Positions 36,401 to 48,164 of a stretch of 64,000 nucleotides of DNA are shown piece after piece. Under the pieces are notes generated by a model. It did no database searches. It was not told the DNA's origin and saw nothing but the letters and a program-made list of their open reading frames with translations. The position numbers were made by a program, and so were the translations under genes. Source of the stretch: Valencia hispanica (Eukaryota; Chordata; Actinopteri; Cyprinodontiformes; Valenciidae); assembly GCA_963556495.2 (NCBI GenBank), contig OY747702.1, positions 18,679,403 to 18,743,402 of the forward strand, written 5' to 3'. Positions within the stretch are counted from its first letter, which is position 1; each line of letters opens with the position of its first letter.

Positions 36401-37360
36401 TTCTATAGCTACCTCTGGCTTTATGTGTGGGGTTGTTGCCCTGCTGAAAGCTGAAAATCGGCACTAGTCTCAAGTCTTTTTCAGCCTTTCGACAGGTTTT
36501 CTTCCACGATTGTCCCAAAGTTTAGCCCTCTGCATCTTTTCGTCAACTCCGATGCTGAGGAAAGCCATCACCACTTCATGTTGCTGCCGTCATGTTTTAC
36601 GATTGAAATTATTTGCTCAGGCTTATGTGTTGCATGAAGTAAGAGTTTTGGTCTCATCTGAAAAGAACATCTTCTGCCACATTTGCTGGGTCCCTGCTAC
36701 AAACTGGACTTCTAATGTCTGGTTTTCTGTCAAAAGTTGCTTTCTTCTTGCCACATTCCCATAAAGGCCAGATTCGTAGAGTGACCAACTAACAGCCGTG
36801 GCGTTGTCAGAATTTTATTTAGGCCTGTGAGAATAAAGTGGGTTGAATACAAATGCATGCCACACTTTTCAGGTGTTTATTTGTAAAGACTTTGACAGCA
36901 GTGTGTCCACTCAACAATAATGCACTACTTTGGGTCGGCCTGTTGCATAAAATTCCAGTAAAATGTATAGATATGAAGAAGTTCAAGGGTATGGAATACC
37001 TTTTCAAACTGTTTCCTTTCTAAGAATTACCACAGCCTGTTTCACTACATTAATCATAGCATTCTCTTTTCTAACATGCTTTCATTTACTGAATATAACA
37101 AGTAATCACAACACGATGAGAGATAAGCCTACAGGATGCTGCAGCTTATCTGTGCTATGTTTAGCTCTTCTCAGATTAATCACAAATTTCAGTTTATTTT
37201 CACATAACTGTTCACCAGTATTTCTGTGCTTGTGACTGAGATCACCCGTCATTTCCCATGTTTCCCTCCAGAGGGCTCTGGTTTCAAGCCAGACCCCGCT
37301 CTCGTGGACTTCGGCCAGTCCAGCCCTGAAGATGAAGACCTGTACAGCACACGCAGCTGA
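21456..37360 (+). CDS. apool: Apolipoprotein O-like, MICOS complex subunit Mic27
   Basis: Eleven exons join in frame: 21456-21467, 24453-24551, 24641-24766, 25217-25271, 29420-29518, 33433-33524, 33604-33714, 35104-35308, 35430-35660, 35834-35965 and 37272-37360, giving 416 residues. All introns are GT-AG. The N-terminus (VVMVAVPTVLGIASVRVY) resembles a mitochondrial signal/anchor. The ApoO/Mic26-Mic27 core follows: PPGFLPRFGTITMAGLLG (about 106-123) and LAVPLGLMSAGASVCYP (about 137-153) are two membrane hairpin segments with Gly-rich faces. The end, DFGQSSPEDEDLYSTRS, matches the APOOL C-terminus, whereas APOO ends differently. Mic27 binds cardiolipin and helps shape crista junctions in the inner mitochondrial membrane. 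The fish protein is much longer than the roughly 268-residue human one because exons 8-10 encode a Glu/Ser/Pro-rich tail. The start is the first ATG, with only four codons (MAAK) in exon 1. Confidence 0.92.
21468..22094 (+). other. apool intron 1, 5' part
   Basis: Begins with a good donor (AAG|GTGAAA). Unique-looking AT-rich sequence with no repeat that I recognise. Confidence 0.5.
22095..23275 (-). mobile_element. Second Tc1-type relic in apool intron 1
   Basis: The minus-strand frame 22155-22358 encodes WGCFAASGPGRLAAMNGTMN and VLQQDNDPKHS, the core of a Tc1 transposase catalytic domain. The rest (to about 23275) is the antisense N-terminal half and the terminal region. This family differs from the copies at 10198 and 38258. 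Frameshifted and truncated at the left. Confidence 0.7.
23276..24452 (+). other. apool intron 1, 3' part
   Basis: AT-rich sequence with no recognised repeat, ending in a C/T-rich tract before the acceptor at 24451-24452. Open frames here lack family features. Confidence 0.5.
25475..25592 (+). repeat. Compound CT / CTCA microsatellite in apool intron 4
   Basis: About 24 bases of (CT)n pass into about 90 bases of (CTCA)n with scattered acactctct interruptions. Confidence 0.9.
26115..27493. mobile_element. DNA transposon with 17-base perfect terminal inverted repeats
   Basis: Starts gggccctcatttatcaa (26115-26131) and ends with its exact reverse complement (27477-27493). 1379 bases, no coding frame that I recognise, so non-autonomous or gutted. 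No clear target-site duplication, so the superfamily is left open. Confidence 0.7.
28156..28875. mobile_element. MITE-like element with imperfect inverted ends
   Basis: Left end ggctacgttcaccctgcagg and right end cctgtagtgtgaacatcgcc are inverted repeats with a few mismatches. The interior has the repeated 'aatccgacttttt'-type motifs of a known fish non-autonomous element. It splits the Tc1 relic between the DND-like and following motifs. Confidence 0.6.
29784..31989 (+). mobile_element. hAT-type transposon relic with BED zinc-finger remnant
   Basis: At about 30565-30660 the + strand encodes ASVWRQFGFIENENREGLDK followed by CKLCNVTF, the start of a BED-type zinc finger as found at the N-terminus of hAT transposases. 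The ends tagggatgtg and cgcacccctaa look like degraded hAT termini, and both flanks contain atgac. No transposase body survives. It lies in apool intron 5. Confidence 0.5.
30146..30354. mobile_element. hAT MITE with 8-base target-site duplication
   Basis: CAGTGGGGCCC at the left and GGGCACCCCTG at the right form the inverted ends. ATTTAATC flanks it perfectly at 30138-30145 and 30355-30362, the 8-base duplication expected of hAT. It lies within the older hAT relic. Confidence 0.88.
32360..33010 (+). mobile_element. Tc1/mariner relic in apool intron 5
   Basis: Contains decayed forms of gcttttcttcagcagggac, ttggaggctataaaagactt and aatccgtggcagaactt, in the transposase order of the family at 38258. 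No open frame is left. Confidence 0.6.
33715..35103 (+). other. apool intron 7
   Basis: AT-rich intron with a short LINE 3' fragment at about 34328-34400, part of which forms a perfect hairpin. A form of the LINE-tail consensus is not present. Otherwise nothing recognised. Confidence 0.5.
34340..34380. repeat. Perfect 15-base inverted repeat, 11-base loop
   Basis: GTCTTCAGTCAGAGG at 34340-34354 is followed after 11 bases by its exact reverse complement at 34366-34380. Both arms are a motif of the fish LINE 3' region seen at about 1670 and 690. Confidence 0.9.
36055..37015 (-). mobile_element. Tc1/mariner relic in apool intron 10
   Basis: Starts ttgcaaaagtacctcataaac and ends near gaagttcaagggtatgg, the two ends of the common Tc1 family. 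The interior is a mainly antisense remnant (ctgctgaaagctgaaaatcgg, ccatcaccacttcatgttgctgcc). Confidence 0.6.
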
Positions 37361-37849
37361 GAGAACCACGGGAGGAACCTCATTCCCTCACTGCCGACTC
37401 ACATCTCATCCCACTCGCAAGGACTCTGCAAAGCCAGCACTCTTTGGAAGATTTTGATCAACCTTTCCATTCTCATTTATGTCTGCCCACAGTTCCACAG
37501 AACACATCTATGTAAGTCAGCATCGGCGCTGCATTCTTATGAATTTTGGTACATATAAAAAAAAAAGAAGAAAAAACAGGGAAACAAAACACACCCACAT
37601 TCACATAAGAAACTGCAGGATGTGGAACGGTTTCTGTTTTCCGTCAGTTTAAAATGTTTCCGGCTTTAATGCTGACTTTTCCACCATCAAACATGCATAA
37701 TTATTTATTGTAATTTAGTTTGACAAAACTATTGTCTATTCATCTAGTTTGTTGATAATTTAAATATTCTTCTCATATGTGCTGATGATGACTACAAGGA
37801 GGACGTCTGCTGCTTCATTCATTGTTAGATCAGTGGTTAAGGAACTCAG

Positions 37850-37855
37850 AATAAA
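37850..37855 (+). promoter_or_regulatory. apool: Polyadenylation signal of apool
   Basis: AATAAA about 490 bases after the apool stop, followed by a T-rich run and then tgtgaactc. This implies a 3' UTR of about 0.5 kb (37361 to about 37875). Confidence 0.7.
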
Positions 37856-38257
37856 TCTTTATTTTTTTGTGAACTCATATTGGGTCGTGTCATGTTTTGA
37901 ATCCATTACACTTAGATAATAAATTAACTCCAAACTGGGCGTAGCTGCACAGAATTGAACTGGATTTGTTGTCCGCTTAAACAACATGTCTACTTTCTTT
38001 TACAAAGGTACCTTCTAAATTCTCTGATCTTTCATGGAAACCAGCAAAAACCTTGGCGGAGCCTTAAATGTACCGGAGTTATGTTCATGGCATAGATTCA
38101 TGAGGTTTTTGTTTTCTCCCGTCATGGGTCCGTTCATGACCAGATGGTTGAGTGAGACAAATTCAGAGGTTTGGGAAACTTCTGGGGTGTCTGGCTGCTA
38201 TATTGTCTTGCATTTTGGGAATGTTAATGCTAATCTATTTCCCAGATATGCTACATA

Positions 38258-39390
38258 CAGTGCTTTGCTAAAGTATTCCTACTCTTTGAATATTTCCACT
38301 TTTTGCAACCTTACAGCCGCATTTTCCAATGTATTTACTTAGGATTTAAACCAAAAAATATCAAAAGTGACACGGTTTGAAAAAACTTATAGGTAAAAAT
38401 CTGAAGTGTGGCCAACTAGTTGTATTGAAATACCCCTAAATAAATTCTAGGGCAACAATTTGTCTTTAGAACTCACTTGAGAGTCCATTTACGTGGACCC
38501 TAATCTAAATGTAAATACACTTTTTTTTTCTTTTAGACAACATTAGTGACCCATTATGCCTACCTAAATTAACAGGCTTGGCAAGAGGAGCAATAATCAT
38601 AGAAGCAGAAGCAGCCAAGAGGACTGTGGTAACTCTGGAGGAGCTGCAGTGATCAACAACTGAAGTGGGACAATGTGTTGACAGGACACCTATCAGTCAT
38701 ACACTGCACTAACTTCACCTTTATGGAAGAGTGGGAGAGAGATATGGGAGATTGAATGCTGTAAGCAGTTCTCTTTGCAGTTTCCACAAGACATGTAAGG
38801 GACATGGCAAATGTAGAAAAACATGCTTTGAACAGTTAAGTCCAGAATTTACCTCAATGGTCTACATGCAAAAACATTTTGCAGAGAACAAACGTGTAAC
38901 TTTGAACATTTCTCCACTGCCACATGTAGTGGCAGCACCATGCGGTAGGGATGCTTTCCTTTAGCAGGTCAGAGTTGATGGGAAGAAGGATGGAGCAAAA
39001 TACAAGGCAACCCTGGAAGAAATATTTTTATAGGCTACAACTGTTTTTAGAAAGGGGTCGAAGTTCATCTTCCAGCAGCTCAACAAACATAAACATACAG
39101 CCAGAGCTACAATGGAATGGTTTAGATTGCAGCATATAAAAAAACCCCATTAAAATAGCCCACATGACTTGCAGCTGAAGGTTACAGCAACAAATACTGT
39201 TTCAAAGGGGCTGAATATAAATATGCACCTTTTTTTCATTTGTAAAATTTAAAAAAAAAGACAATCTTTTTCCTTCCCCTTCAGAGTTATCCTCTACTTT
39301 GGATTTATTGTCTTTCACATGAATCCTTGTAAAATACACTGAGGTTTGGGGTTGTAAACTGACAAAATGTGAAAAAGTTTAAGATTTCTA
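38258..39390 (+). mobile_element. Tc1/mariner relic in apool-agtr2 spacer
   Basis: Begins CAGTGCTTTGC just after TA and contains ggtaactctggaggagctgcag, cagagttgatgggaagaagg and gctacaatggaatggtttag, consecutive parts of the transposase gene. Heavily deleted and frameshifted. Confidence 0.7.
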
Positions 39391-40946
39391 ATAATTTTTA
39401 GTTAACTAAAAACAGATGTTGACACCTGCAAACTCCCATGTATTACTAAAACTATGTTCCTTTAAACACGTGCAGCTTAATTTTTCTCTTTACAGAATGA
39501 TCATCGCCAGCTACATTTTAAATCCTTGTTTCATGTACGTTAAACTAAGACGTTACTATGGCTACTATGCTGATATTAGCAGACATTACGCTAACATTGG
39601 CAAAGTTGGATGTCTGTTTCCACATTGCACAGCCATAAAGTGGCTTGTGCGTGTAGTTGTGTGTTCCAGTGTACTCATTAGTTGAGCCAAGCCAGAAACT
39701 GACTCAATGGAACAAAATGTTGGTGATCACTTAACAATTTAACCCCAGATGTCCCCAAGTATTGTAGTTTGCTAAAAAAAAAACAGGCTTAAAGTATCAT
39801 TAAATGATCATTTACATTACATGGAAAACTAATGTTAGTATTGAGAGGATCTGGATGAGAACAAGTGGGAATGTTCTGTGTCCTTTGGTAAATATTGGCA
39901 CCACCTGTTTTTAATTCAAGCGGACATCCAGTACAGAGGGAACAGGGTGTCTGTTCAAATGTTGTTTATAGCCCCTTTACTGCTCCCTAGAGGAACCAGT
40001 GCAGTTCTACTGGACCTCAAATGCTACATGAGCCCGTCCAGCGCCATGATGTCCCTCGGGATTCCGTGTGTATGATTGTGTGTGAAAACTCTCATGTGTG
40101 GGTAAATGGGAAGAAAAAAAAATTAAGAAATAGTCAGTGCTATTGAGGCAAGCTGGTGGGAGTATCGCTTTCTGTGGCATCAAAGCCGGGGGGGTGGGGG
40201 GGGGGGGGTAAAGGATTTGTTGGCTGGTGTAATCGTGGTTGTTGTTGGGTTTTTTTCAGATGAACGGTTCCAAATGGTCTAATTAAGAAAAGCTGTGTAG
40301 CATCGCTGAAACCACATGGAATATTTTGTCTTTGTAGAAAATAGAACTCGGATGGAGTGGGAATGCTGGAAAGTGAAATGCGTTCTTGTTCTTCTCACAG
40401 CATGTTATGAAGAACACAGATCATGTTGCAATAAACTGTGGCCTGAATGTCAAAGGTCTCGCAGCACCCATCCCAACATGTGAAGCTAACTTTAGCCTCT
40501 TCTCACCTCTCTCAAGGGTCCTGTCCACTTACAGGGCCCGCTCTTCGAAGCGTCCCACACAGATGGCGGCTGCAGTCATATTCTCAGAGCTAACATTAAT
40601 ACAAGGCTCTGTCATTTAGGCCACTCTTCTCTTATTTTTATTTTATTTTTTTTCATGAGCAGAGAGGAAGTACGGGGGTGGTGCAACCCTGACCTCTCAC
40701 CCCTCGACCCCAAGAGCCGGCTTTTCCGCACAGGGTTTCGGTTAGAGCTTATCTTCTCAGGGTCCCCACCATCAAATAAACACAGCAGATTTTTCAGTCA
40801 CAAATATAAACACAACAGTTATGCTAGTCATTTAAGGGTGTTTGTTAATATGGTACTTGATTGTTTAGGCACATCTTCCTCTCACTTGAACTGGTTAAAC
40901 GTACATGTTTATGAACACAATTCGCTCCTTTTTTCCCATGCATGTT
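39391..40946 (+). other. apool-agtr2 spacer, no gene
   Basis: AT-rich spacer with a G-run at about 40185-40210. No coding or repeat family that I recognise. Confidence 0.5.
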
Positions 40947-41900
40947 CAGTGTCTTGCAAAAAAACAGACAACAGCCCTGTAATTTATCTTCCGTTTTGAC
41001 ACTTTACAGCCAAAAGCCTAAATGTGTTTGCTTGTGATTTTATGTGACAAACCAACAGTTAGCCTTTGTGAGTTATTCAAAGAACAGCTGAAAGCCTCAG
41101 TTTGTTAGAGAACAGTAGTTAACAAACTGCATCATGAAAATCGAGGAACACAGCCGGTATCAGTGCTGCAGCCGAAAGATCCATGGTAACTCTGGAGGAG
41201 TTGCAGCTCCTGTGGGAGTCTGTCGACAGGACAACTATTAGCTGCACTCTAAAAACCTTGCCTCTATTGAAGAGTGCTTGGAAGCAAGTTATTGTTGAAA
41301 AAGAAAACAACTTCTGCACTGTGATATATGGTGGTGGTCCCATCATGCTGCGAGAACGTGTTATCCAACAGGGAGAAAGAGGATGGGAAAGAGTTGATGG
41401 GAAGATGGAGGGAACTATTTGGAGGGGAAAAACTAGAAAGAAAAAAAACTGTTGGAGGCTGCAAAAGACTGAGGTGAATGTTCAGAATGACAAGCGTAAA
41501 CAGCCAGCCAGAGCAACAATAGAAAAGGTCAGACAAATGCATATTGCTGTAATAATATGGCTCAGTCCAAGTCCAGACCTAGACGCAATTAGGGATTCTT
41601 TTTTTTTTTTTTTTGTTGATATTCCCATTCTCAATCCGATCTGGCTTAGATCGAACCATTTTGCAAAAACAAACGAATATTTCAGTGTCCAAATATTGAT
41701 AGTTGGTGGAGGCCTATGCCTAAAAACTTGCAGCTGTAATTGCAGGGAAAGACAGTTCTAGAAAGTATTGATTTTGTTGACTGACCCTAAATGCAACAGG
41801 TCACAATTATCTGCTCCTTTGTGTTGCTTTCAGTCACACAGAATCCCAATACAGTACATCTAAGTTTGTGGTTGTGAGCTGGTTCACAAAAACAGACTGA
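40947..41900 (+). mobile_element. Tc1/mariner relic in apool-agtr2 spacer
   Basis: Begins CAGTGTCTTGCAAAA. The frame 41183-41761 opens with MVTLEELQLLWESVDRTTIS, a transposase stretch, but soon loses homology. A poly-T run interrupts it at 41599-41616. Confidence 0.7.
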
Positions 41901-42654
41901 AAACAATAATGATCTTTTTTCCCATTAGTCAAGAATAAATGCTATAAACTGTTGCAAACTTCTGGTACATTGGCCTTGAAACTTCCATGGTTTCTCAAAA
42001 TCAACTGTTAAACAGTGGTTGTGTTTTCTGTAATGAGCGCTGGAGAAGTAACGACCTTTGAAAAATGATGGGCCTAAAATGAAGAAAAACTTGTCAGGGT
42101 TTTATAAAAAAAAAGAAAGTGAAAACATAATTAGCTGGGAGATTGATGTCCAGTGAGGCTTGTGTTGTAACTCAGTGGGGTTGGGCGGGCGGTTGATGCT
42201 CTCTGCTCTGTTGCTCTCCATATCTGCAGCCTGTGCCGCCTCTCCCCATCTCTAAATCCATGTGTTTGGGTCATCAGACCAACGCACATAAACACTCTCT
42301 CCCGCACATGCTCCTACTGTAAATCTCTCAGCCTTGTAATTTGTCGTCCGTGAGATTAGCTGTAGGCATGTTACATGTCTTCCGTGACTTACTGTAAAGG
42401 AAGTTGCCATGTGCTCCAATTGATCTGTCTGTTGACTGCATGTAGTGACAATGGCATTTGAAATGTTGCCATGTGTTGAAGGAGTTGTTCTAAAAGAGAA
42501 TTTGTGATGAGTGTGTAGGCGTTTGACAGACCAAGATTACATAACTTCTGACAACCCCGTTAATTGCGGTGGAAGTAAAGTGTAAAAACAGTTATCTTAT
42601 GCTGATGAATATGTTCTTTACTGTGCTCATTATGTTGCTGGTTCCAACTACGCC

Positions 42655-45600
42655 ATGCAATGAATGGGACTACTGCAGTGCCGGGGGCCCCTTGTCGGGT
42701 CCCTGCTGGGCGGTGGGGTGCCCCTGGGCCCCGGCTCCCCCGGTTCGTTGACCGGCCCACCCCGACGCGGCCGGTTGCCGGCAGAGCCCGTGGGCTCTTC
42801 ACTGCTGCCCCCCGGGCCCCTGCATAGTAGCCGCTGGACGTTCCCCTGGGGTTCTCCTTTGCTCCTCTCTTGGGGGATGTGGTCGGCCCCGCCCGGGTCC
42901 GCCTGGGGCTCTGGCGGTCCTTTGGATGTCTTGGCTCCGATCTCCTTCATGTCTGCATCGATTCCTGGGGGACAGATTTATGTCTTCTCACACCAACTAT
43001 CGAACACTCTTATGGAGAAACCTTATATGCACCAGCATGCTAGCACACACACATTGATGTGGGGTCTCTGGTGTTTAAGGATATATTCTTGTGCTGAGGT
43101 TATCATTACTAGACCTTGATTAATCGGTACCATGAGTTTTTCTGTGACATTGTTGTTGTATTTTTATATCTATTTTTGTCTGATGTGGTTGTGTAATTCT
43201 TAGTTCACAATGTTTGGTTGGTTTTGTCGATGTTCCTTTTTCGTGTTTTGTTTTTCCCCCTCTCTCTGCCGTCCTGTGGGTATATAGGCAGACTTCAATG
43301 TTTTCCTGTGTTTTCTTTGTTCCCCTTCCTCTCTTGTATTTTCAACTCACCCTCTCTCATGACATTTTGTTTCCTACCTCTCTTCTTCATCTTCCTTCTT
43401 TCTTCTCCTTAATTTTCCGTCTCCGTGTCCATAACATCAGGAAATAAAAACCCCAACAATTCATAATAAAGATTTTTCACACATAAATCAAGTGGAGTAC
43501 TATAGCAAAAGCTGTACTGCTCCGCTTGTGAAAGTAAATCTGTTGGGCTTCTACTTGGTACTCAGACACCAATTCTGAGCTCCACACTGCCAAACAGGAC
43601 ACGTTTAAAAAAAAAAGAATGGGACTACAGCAATCAACTCAAGATGCGTCTGACCTTTCAAAATAAATTTGTTGCCCTTCTAAAAAAAAGAGAGACTCAG
43701 TCTTGTCTATGTTAGATTATTTCTAGAGTTAGTTTCAAATATATGCCCACAACAGAGGGATTGAGTTGGATTTTCAAAATTAAATCAAACAGATACTCTT
43801 CAAAATAACAGAATATATTTGGGATTTATTTGGGATTCTATTAAGTTTGTGTGATTGTTGGTGGGTAGAAGTATGGAAAATGTATGAAAGTGGGATCTCA
43901 AAATAAAGCCCGAAGCCATTAGTTTCTATTGGCCAATTTATTGATTGTAGCTTCCTATTTCTGAGTACCAAGTAGAAGCTCAACAGATTTACTTTCACAA
44001 ATGGAGCACTACAGCTTTTGCTATAATACTCCACTTGATATATATGTGTGAGAAATCTTTATTATGAATTGCTGTGGGTATATTTTCTGATATGGACACG
44101 GATACAGAAAATAAAGGTAAAGAAAGAAGAAGAGAGGTAGGAAACAAAAAGTCAAGAGAGAGGGTGAGTTGAAAATACAAGAGAGTAAGGGGACCAAAGA
44201 AAACACAAGAAAACATCAAAGTCTGCCTCCATACCCACAGGACGGCAGAGAGAGGGGAAAAACGAAAAAAAGAACATCAACAAAACAAACCAAACATTGT
44301 GAACTACCCAGCTAGCAAAAAATATCTGCACGGCTTCTTTTTGCTGTCGGCTATAGGTGCGTCCCGCTGGCGGGGATGAAACGTTTGCCACAGACTACGT
44401 CACTCCCCGACTGCTTCATTTTCTTTGGCGGTTGCCTCCGTCTAATGGACCGCGGCTGGCTGGCGGCAAGCCACTTTGAAATACAAGGATTTCTGACCAG
44501 CAGCCATGGCTATGGGAGTTAGAATGGAGGTGGAACCGACAGCATTTTAACTACTTTTCACATTTGAAGCGATTATAAAATGATATCCTATATGTGAATT
44601 AAATCCCATATTATTAATTTTTTTTAATTTATTTTTTAAAGCCATTTTATTTTTAAACCTTGATAATTTTTTTTTTTTTGACTTTTTACATGTATAAGGG
44701 ATTGATTTGCAATTGCGACCTGTACAAATGTTTAAGACAGTGTTTTAAAAAAAAAAATCTAAACACATTATAAATGTTAGTAATGTATAGGTTTTTACCA
44801 TTGCTGTGTTCAGGATTTTTTTTGGGGGGGGAGCTAAAACGGTGGCTCGATGACGCACTGGAGCCACTGAGCTCCTGGCCCCTCCCCAAACAACATAACT
44901 AGAGCACACATTCGCATCAGTTCGCCGCTCAATCGCGAGTTTCTGTGGACTACCATCATTTAAGTAAGTACATGTTTCCTTAACGCAATATTATGTTTAC
45001 AATGTTTTTAGTTTATCTTTGTAAAATCTGTTGTTATCTTTGTTCTTGCCTTACTAGTCAAGCTAAAGTAAGGCTAAAGTACGTTAGCCTTGTTTCCAAA
45101 GTTGCCGCCATGTTACAATTAACTTTCTGTAATAGCTATTTTGTTTCTTACAGGCGTTGAGTTTTTCTTTTCTTCTAAGATACGTATGTTTATACGAGTG
45201 TGTACGTATGTGTTTTAAGTTAGTTTTGGTCAGTCGAATTAACTACGTAAACAGTTACTTGTATGGACAATTATGCCGGTAATGTGGTTCCAGCAGTAGG
45301 TAGCAAAATCTACGACAAGACTGATCAGTATAACTTGTGAACTACACAACCACATCACATAAAAATGGATATAAAAATACAACAACAATGTCACTGAAAA
45401 GTGCATGGTACCAATTAATCAAGATCTAGTAATGATAACCTGAGCCCCAGAATATATCTGTAAACACCAGAGACCCCACATCTATGTTTGTGTGTTAGCA
45501 TGCTGGTGCAAATAAGGTTTCTCCATAAGACTGTTCGATAGCTGGTGTGAGCAGGCATCAATCCGTCTCCCAGGAATCGATGCAGACATGAAGGAGGTCG

Positions 45601-45873
45601 GACCCAAGACGTCCAAAGGACCCCCAGAGACCGCATCCGACCACATCCCCCAAGAGAGGAGCAAAGGAGAACCCCAGGGGAACGTCCAGCAGCTACGATG
45701 CAGGGGCCCGGGGGGCCGCAGTGATGAGCCCACGGGCCCCACCGGCAACCGGCTGCGCCAGGGGGGGGGCCGTCCATGGACCGGGAGAGTCTGGGCCCAG
45801 GGGCGCCCCACCCCCCAGCAGGGACCCGACAAGGGGCCACCGCAGAGCTTCCAGAAAGAGTGCATTGCGAACA
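42655..45873. repeat. Large fold-back (inverted repeat) structure of a fish interspersed element
   Basis: The + strand at 42655-43565 reappears inverted at about 43955-45873: a GC-rich Pro/Gly-like block, then cagcatgctagcacacac, ggtctctggtgtttaagg, cttgattaatcggtaccatg, a pyrimidine-rich block and agcaaaagctgtactgctcc. Similarity is high by eye, near 85-90% in the parts compared. The arms face each other across about 390 unmatched bases. The right arm is broken by a further insert at 44308-45334. The GC-rich part opens in several frames on both strands; that looks like base composition and not protein coding. Confidence 0.75.
44308..45334. mobile_element. About 1 kb insertion in the right arm of the fold-back, with target duplication
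   Basis: TTGTGAACTAC occurs at both edges (44297-44307 and 45335-45345), while the left arm has the site once. The insert has no terminal inverted repeats and no coding frame. It holds a GC-richer block at about 44340-44530 and poly-T/poly-A runs. Confidence 0.6.
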
Positions 45874-45965
45874 TTCAAACTAATAATTAAAAAAAAGAGA
45901 ACATGCAAACTATATGCTAAAAGGCCCCAGACCAGGATTTGAATCTAAGACCTTCTTGCTAGAAA

Positions 45966-48150
45966 ATAATGCGGGCAACTTTACTACCATAAAGATCCTC
46001 TTCAAAATAGAAGCCTTAATATTTCATACAGCACATCATTGCAAAAGTAGAAACTTGTCAATACTTTTTAAAGCAAAACCCTTAATGTTTCATATAGCCG
46101 ATTATTACAGAAATAAATGCCACCGTATTATGGAACTAAACTAGTGATTAAAAAAGGGATGACATTGGCCTTTTTAAAACAAAAATCAAGGACACTTCAA
46201 AATAAAAGTCTGGCTATTTTTCATATGTTAAATTTTCCCACGATTGTGTTGTAAATCCAGCAGCTGTCCAACAGTCAAGAAGAAGAGATTAGGTTTTGTC
46301 TTCAAAATAAAGCTCAAAGATTGCCTTTAAAATAAAAGGATAACCCATGAAAAGCTTGTGGATTAGATTGCTTAGAAATACTACTGAAAATAGCAATGTT
46401 GACCTATGTTGGGTCACTGGCAATGCTTCATTTTTTACAAGGCAAGGTATAAAGACAGTGTCAGACAGAACCCTCCAAGTGGTAGGCACCATCCATTTGG
46501 CATAAGGAATTTCTTAAGTTAAGGTTGTTGCTGAGTCTTCTGAGGTTATCTGTTCAAGTATGCATAGAGAATGTGCAATCTGCTGCAAACAGCATAGGAA
46601 AGATCTGCACTAATCAGAGTGTTTTAACATTCGAGATTTAGGCCTAATTTAAGCCGAAAGACCCATTTTATTTCTCCAGAATTTTCTCCTACAGGAAAAT
46701 AGTCATTGTTAAGATGAAAACTGCATCTATGAGTACCTCAGGTCAGCTTTTGCAGCACAGAGAGATACTGTAGATCACAGGCATAGTTTGCTTTCCTTTT
46801 TTTTCTTATTGGTCTGTTATCTACTATTTCTGTTGGCTTGCAAGCCTCCATAAATTTCTGTTTTTAGTCGCTGCATGTCATGACCATAAGCCTTTGGCCT
46901 CTGTCAGTCTGTGTGTTTATGTTAGCATTTGTGTGCATGTTTCTATGAGATGCGATTAGAGTTTTATGTAGGCTGAGAATCAGTGCTCATGGCAGACTTT
47001 GGTTGAAGCTAAAAATTTGAATGTGACATGAAGTGAAATCAGCGGGTCAGGAAATGCATGTTCTGCATATTTTAGTGAGATTCCTTACTTAGTCCTTACA
47101 ATGATACAAGTGTGAGAGCAACTGTGCATACCCAGCATGCCAGGGGAAAAAATATAGTTTTATTGAGTTGTTTTTGGTTTGGAAAGCATAACATTTCAAT
47201 TTCAACAGCTCTGCAGCACACAGTGCATTCCTGATTTCTCACATCCTGCAAGAATTCAAAAACTGAACTCCTCATTCTTGGCCTTCAAAATCTGCAGCTC
47301 TCACGTCCATTCCTCATCCTCACTGTCAACTTTCCCACGGCTATTAATATAGGTGTGTCACGTCCTGACAGATGCTTAATGGACCACCCTACACACGTGT
47401 GACACATTTAAGCACACAGCTTCAATGAATGCATGTCAGGTCGAGATTAAGTACAGCCAAGCAGTGAGCCATTGGTGCTGAGACGCATGTGCAGATGTGA
47501 TTGCTGGGAGGAATGCATGGTTACACCGTTGATCAAAGGAGGTGTGATGCAATCCGTTTCGGAGCTGGGAATGCATCCCTCAAAAACTTTCACTAGAGGC
47601 TTTAATGAAAACCCACTGGAGGGAGTCTCCACTTTTGCTTCTCTTTGCCTTCTCATCTTCCCGTTCACTCCCTGTGTTTTCAGCATGTCCTCCTCCTCAT
47701 TCATCTCCCAGGCTGGACCTCCCTGCCATCTCCCTCTGTCCCAGTAGCCGTCTTGACTTCCGCTGAGACAGAGTAAATATTTCCCATGGCTTATCTGACC
47801 ACTGGGAGACAGAATCCTACAGAACTTGTGAGGCTCTGTTAATTAAACCAGCACCTGGGTTTGATCGCGTTGGAGATCCTGACAGGTATGGTCAGGCCTT
47901 TAAGTTTGACACCATGAAACGCACAACTGCAACTATTCATTGTGCTTGTGTGTCTGCATCCAGTGTTTCAGCTATTAAACCAGTGCACATCTTGACTTGA
48001 TTTTCCTAAGTTTGGCTTGTTCTTGCTGAAGCTCCAGGGGAGGAGAGGCGGGGGGTAAAGAGGGAAACATTATACAGCAACTTTTCTTCTCCTTAATGGA
48101 TGAGGTGTGACGTGTAGCAACTTCGCTGTTGTGCAATCATCAAGAGGCTC
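45966..48150 (+). other. agtr2 upstream spacer
   Basis: No gene or transposon recognised. The part from about 47340 is richer in mixed sequence, and 47480-47760 contains an open frame with no family features. It may contain control elements of agtr2, but nothing specific can be named. Confidence 0.45.
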
Positions 48151-48158
48151 TTGGGGGC

Positions 48159-48164
48159 TATAAG
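48159..48164 (+). promoter_or_regulatory. agtr2: TATA box candidate of agtr2
   Basis: A TATAAG hexamer lies in a GC-rich setting (gggggctataagaccccc), about 0.9 kb before the agtr2 start codon. About 215 bases downstream a good donor (cag|GTAACA at 48378) could end a non-coding first exon of roughly 48190-48377. The transcription start is inferred. Confidence 0.45.

Noticed and set aside
41183..41761. 192-codon frame
   Set aside because: Begins in Tc1 transposase sequence, then passes through frameshifted and low-complexity DNA.
42664..43119. 151-codon frame rich in Gly/Pro and similar frames at 45415-45890
   Set aside because: Open frames appear on both strands because the block is GC-rich; it is part of an interspersed element present twice in inverted orientation.
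47472..47747. 91-codon frame upstream of agtr2
   Set aside because: No family features, no splice partners, and an equal-sized frame on the opposite strand.
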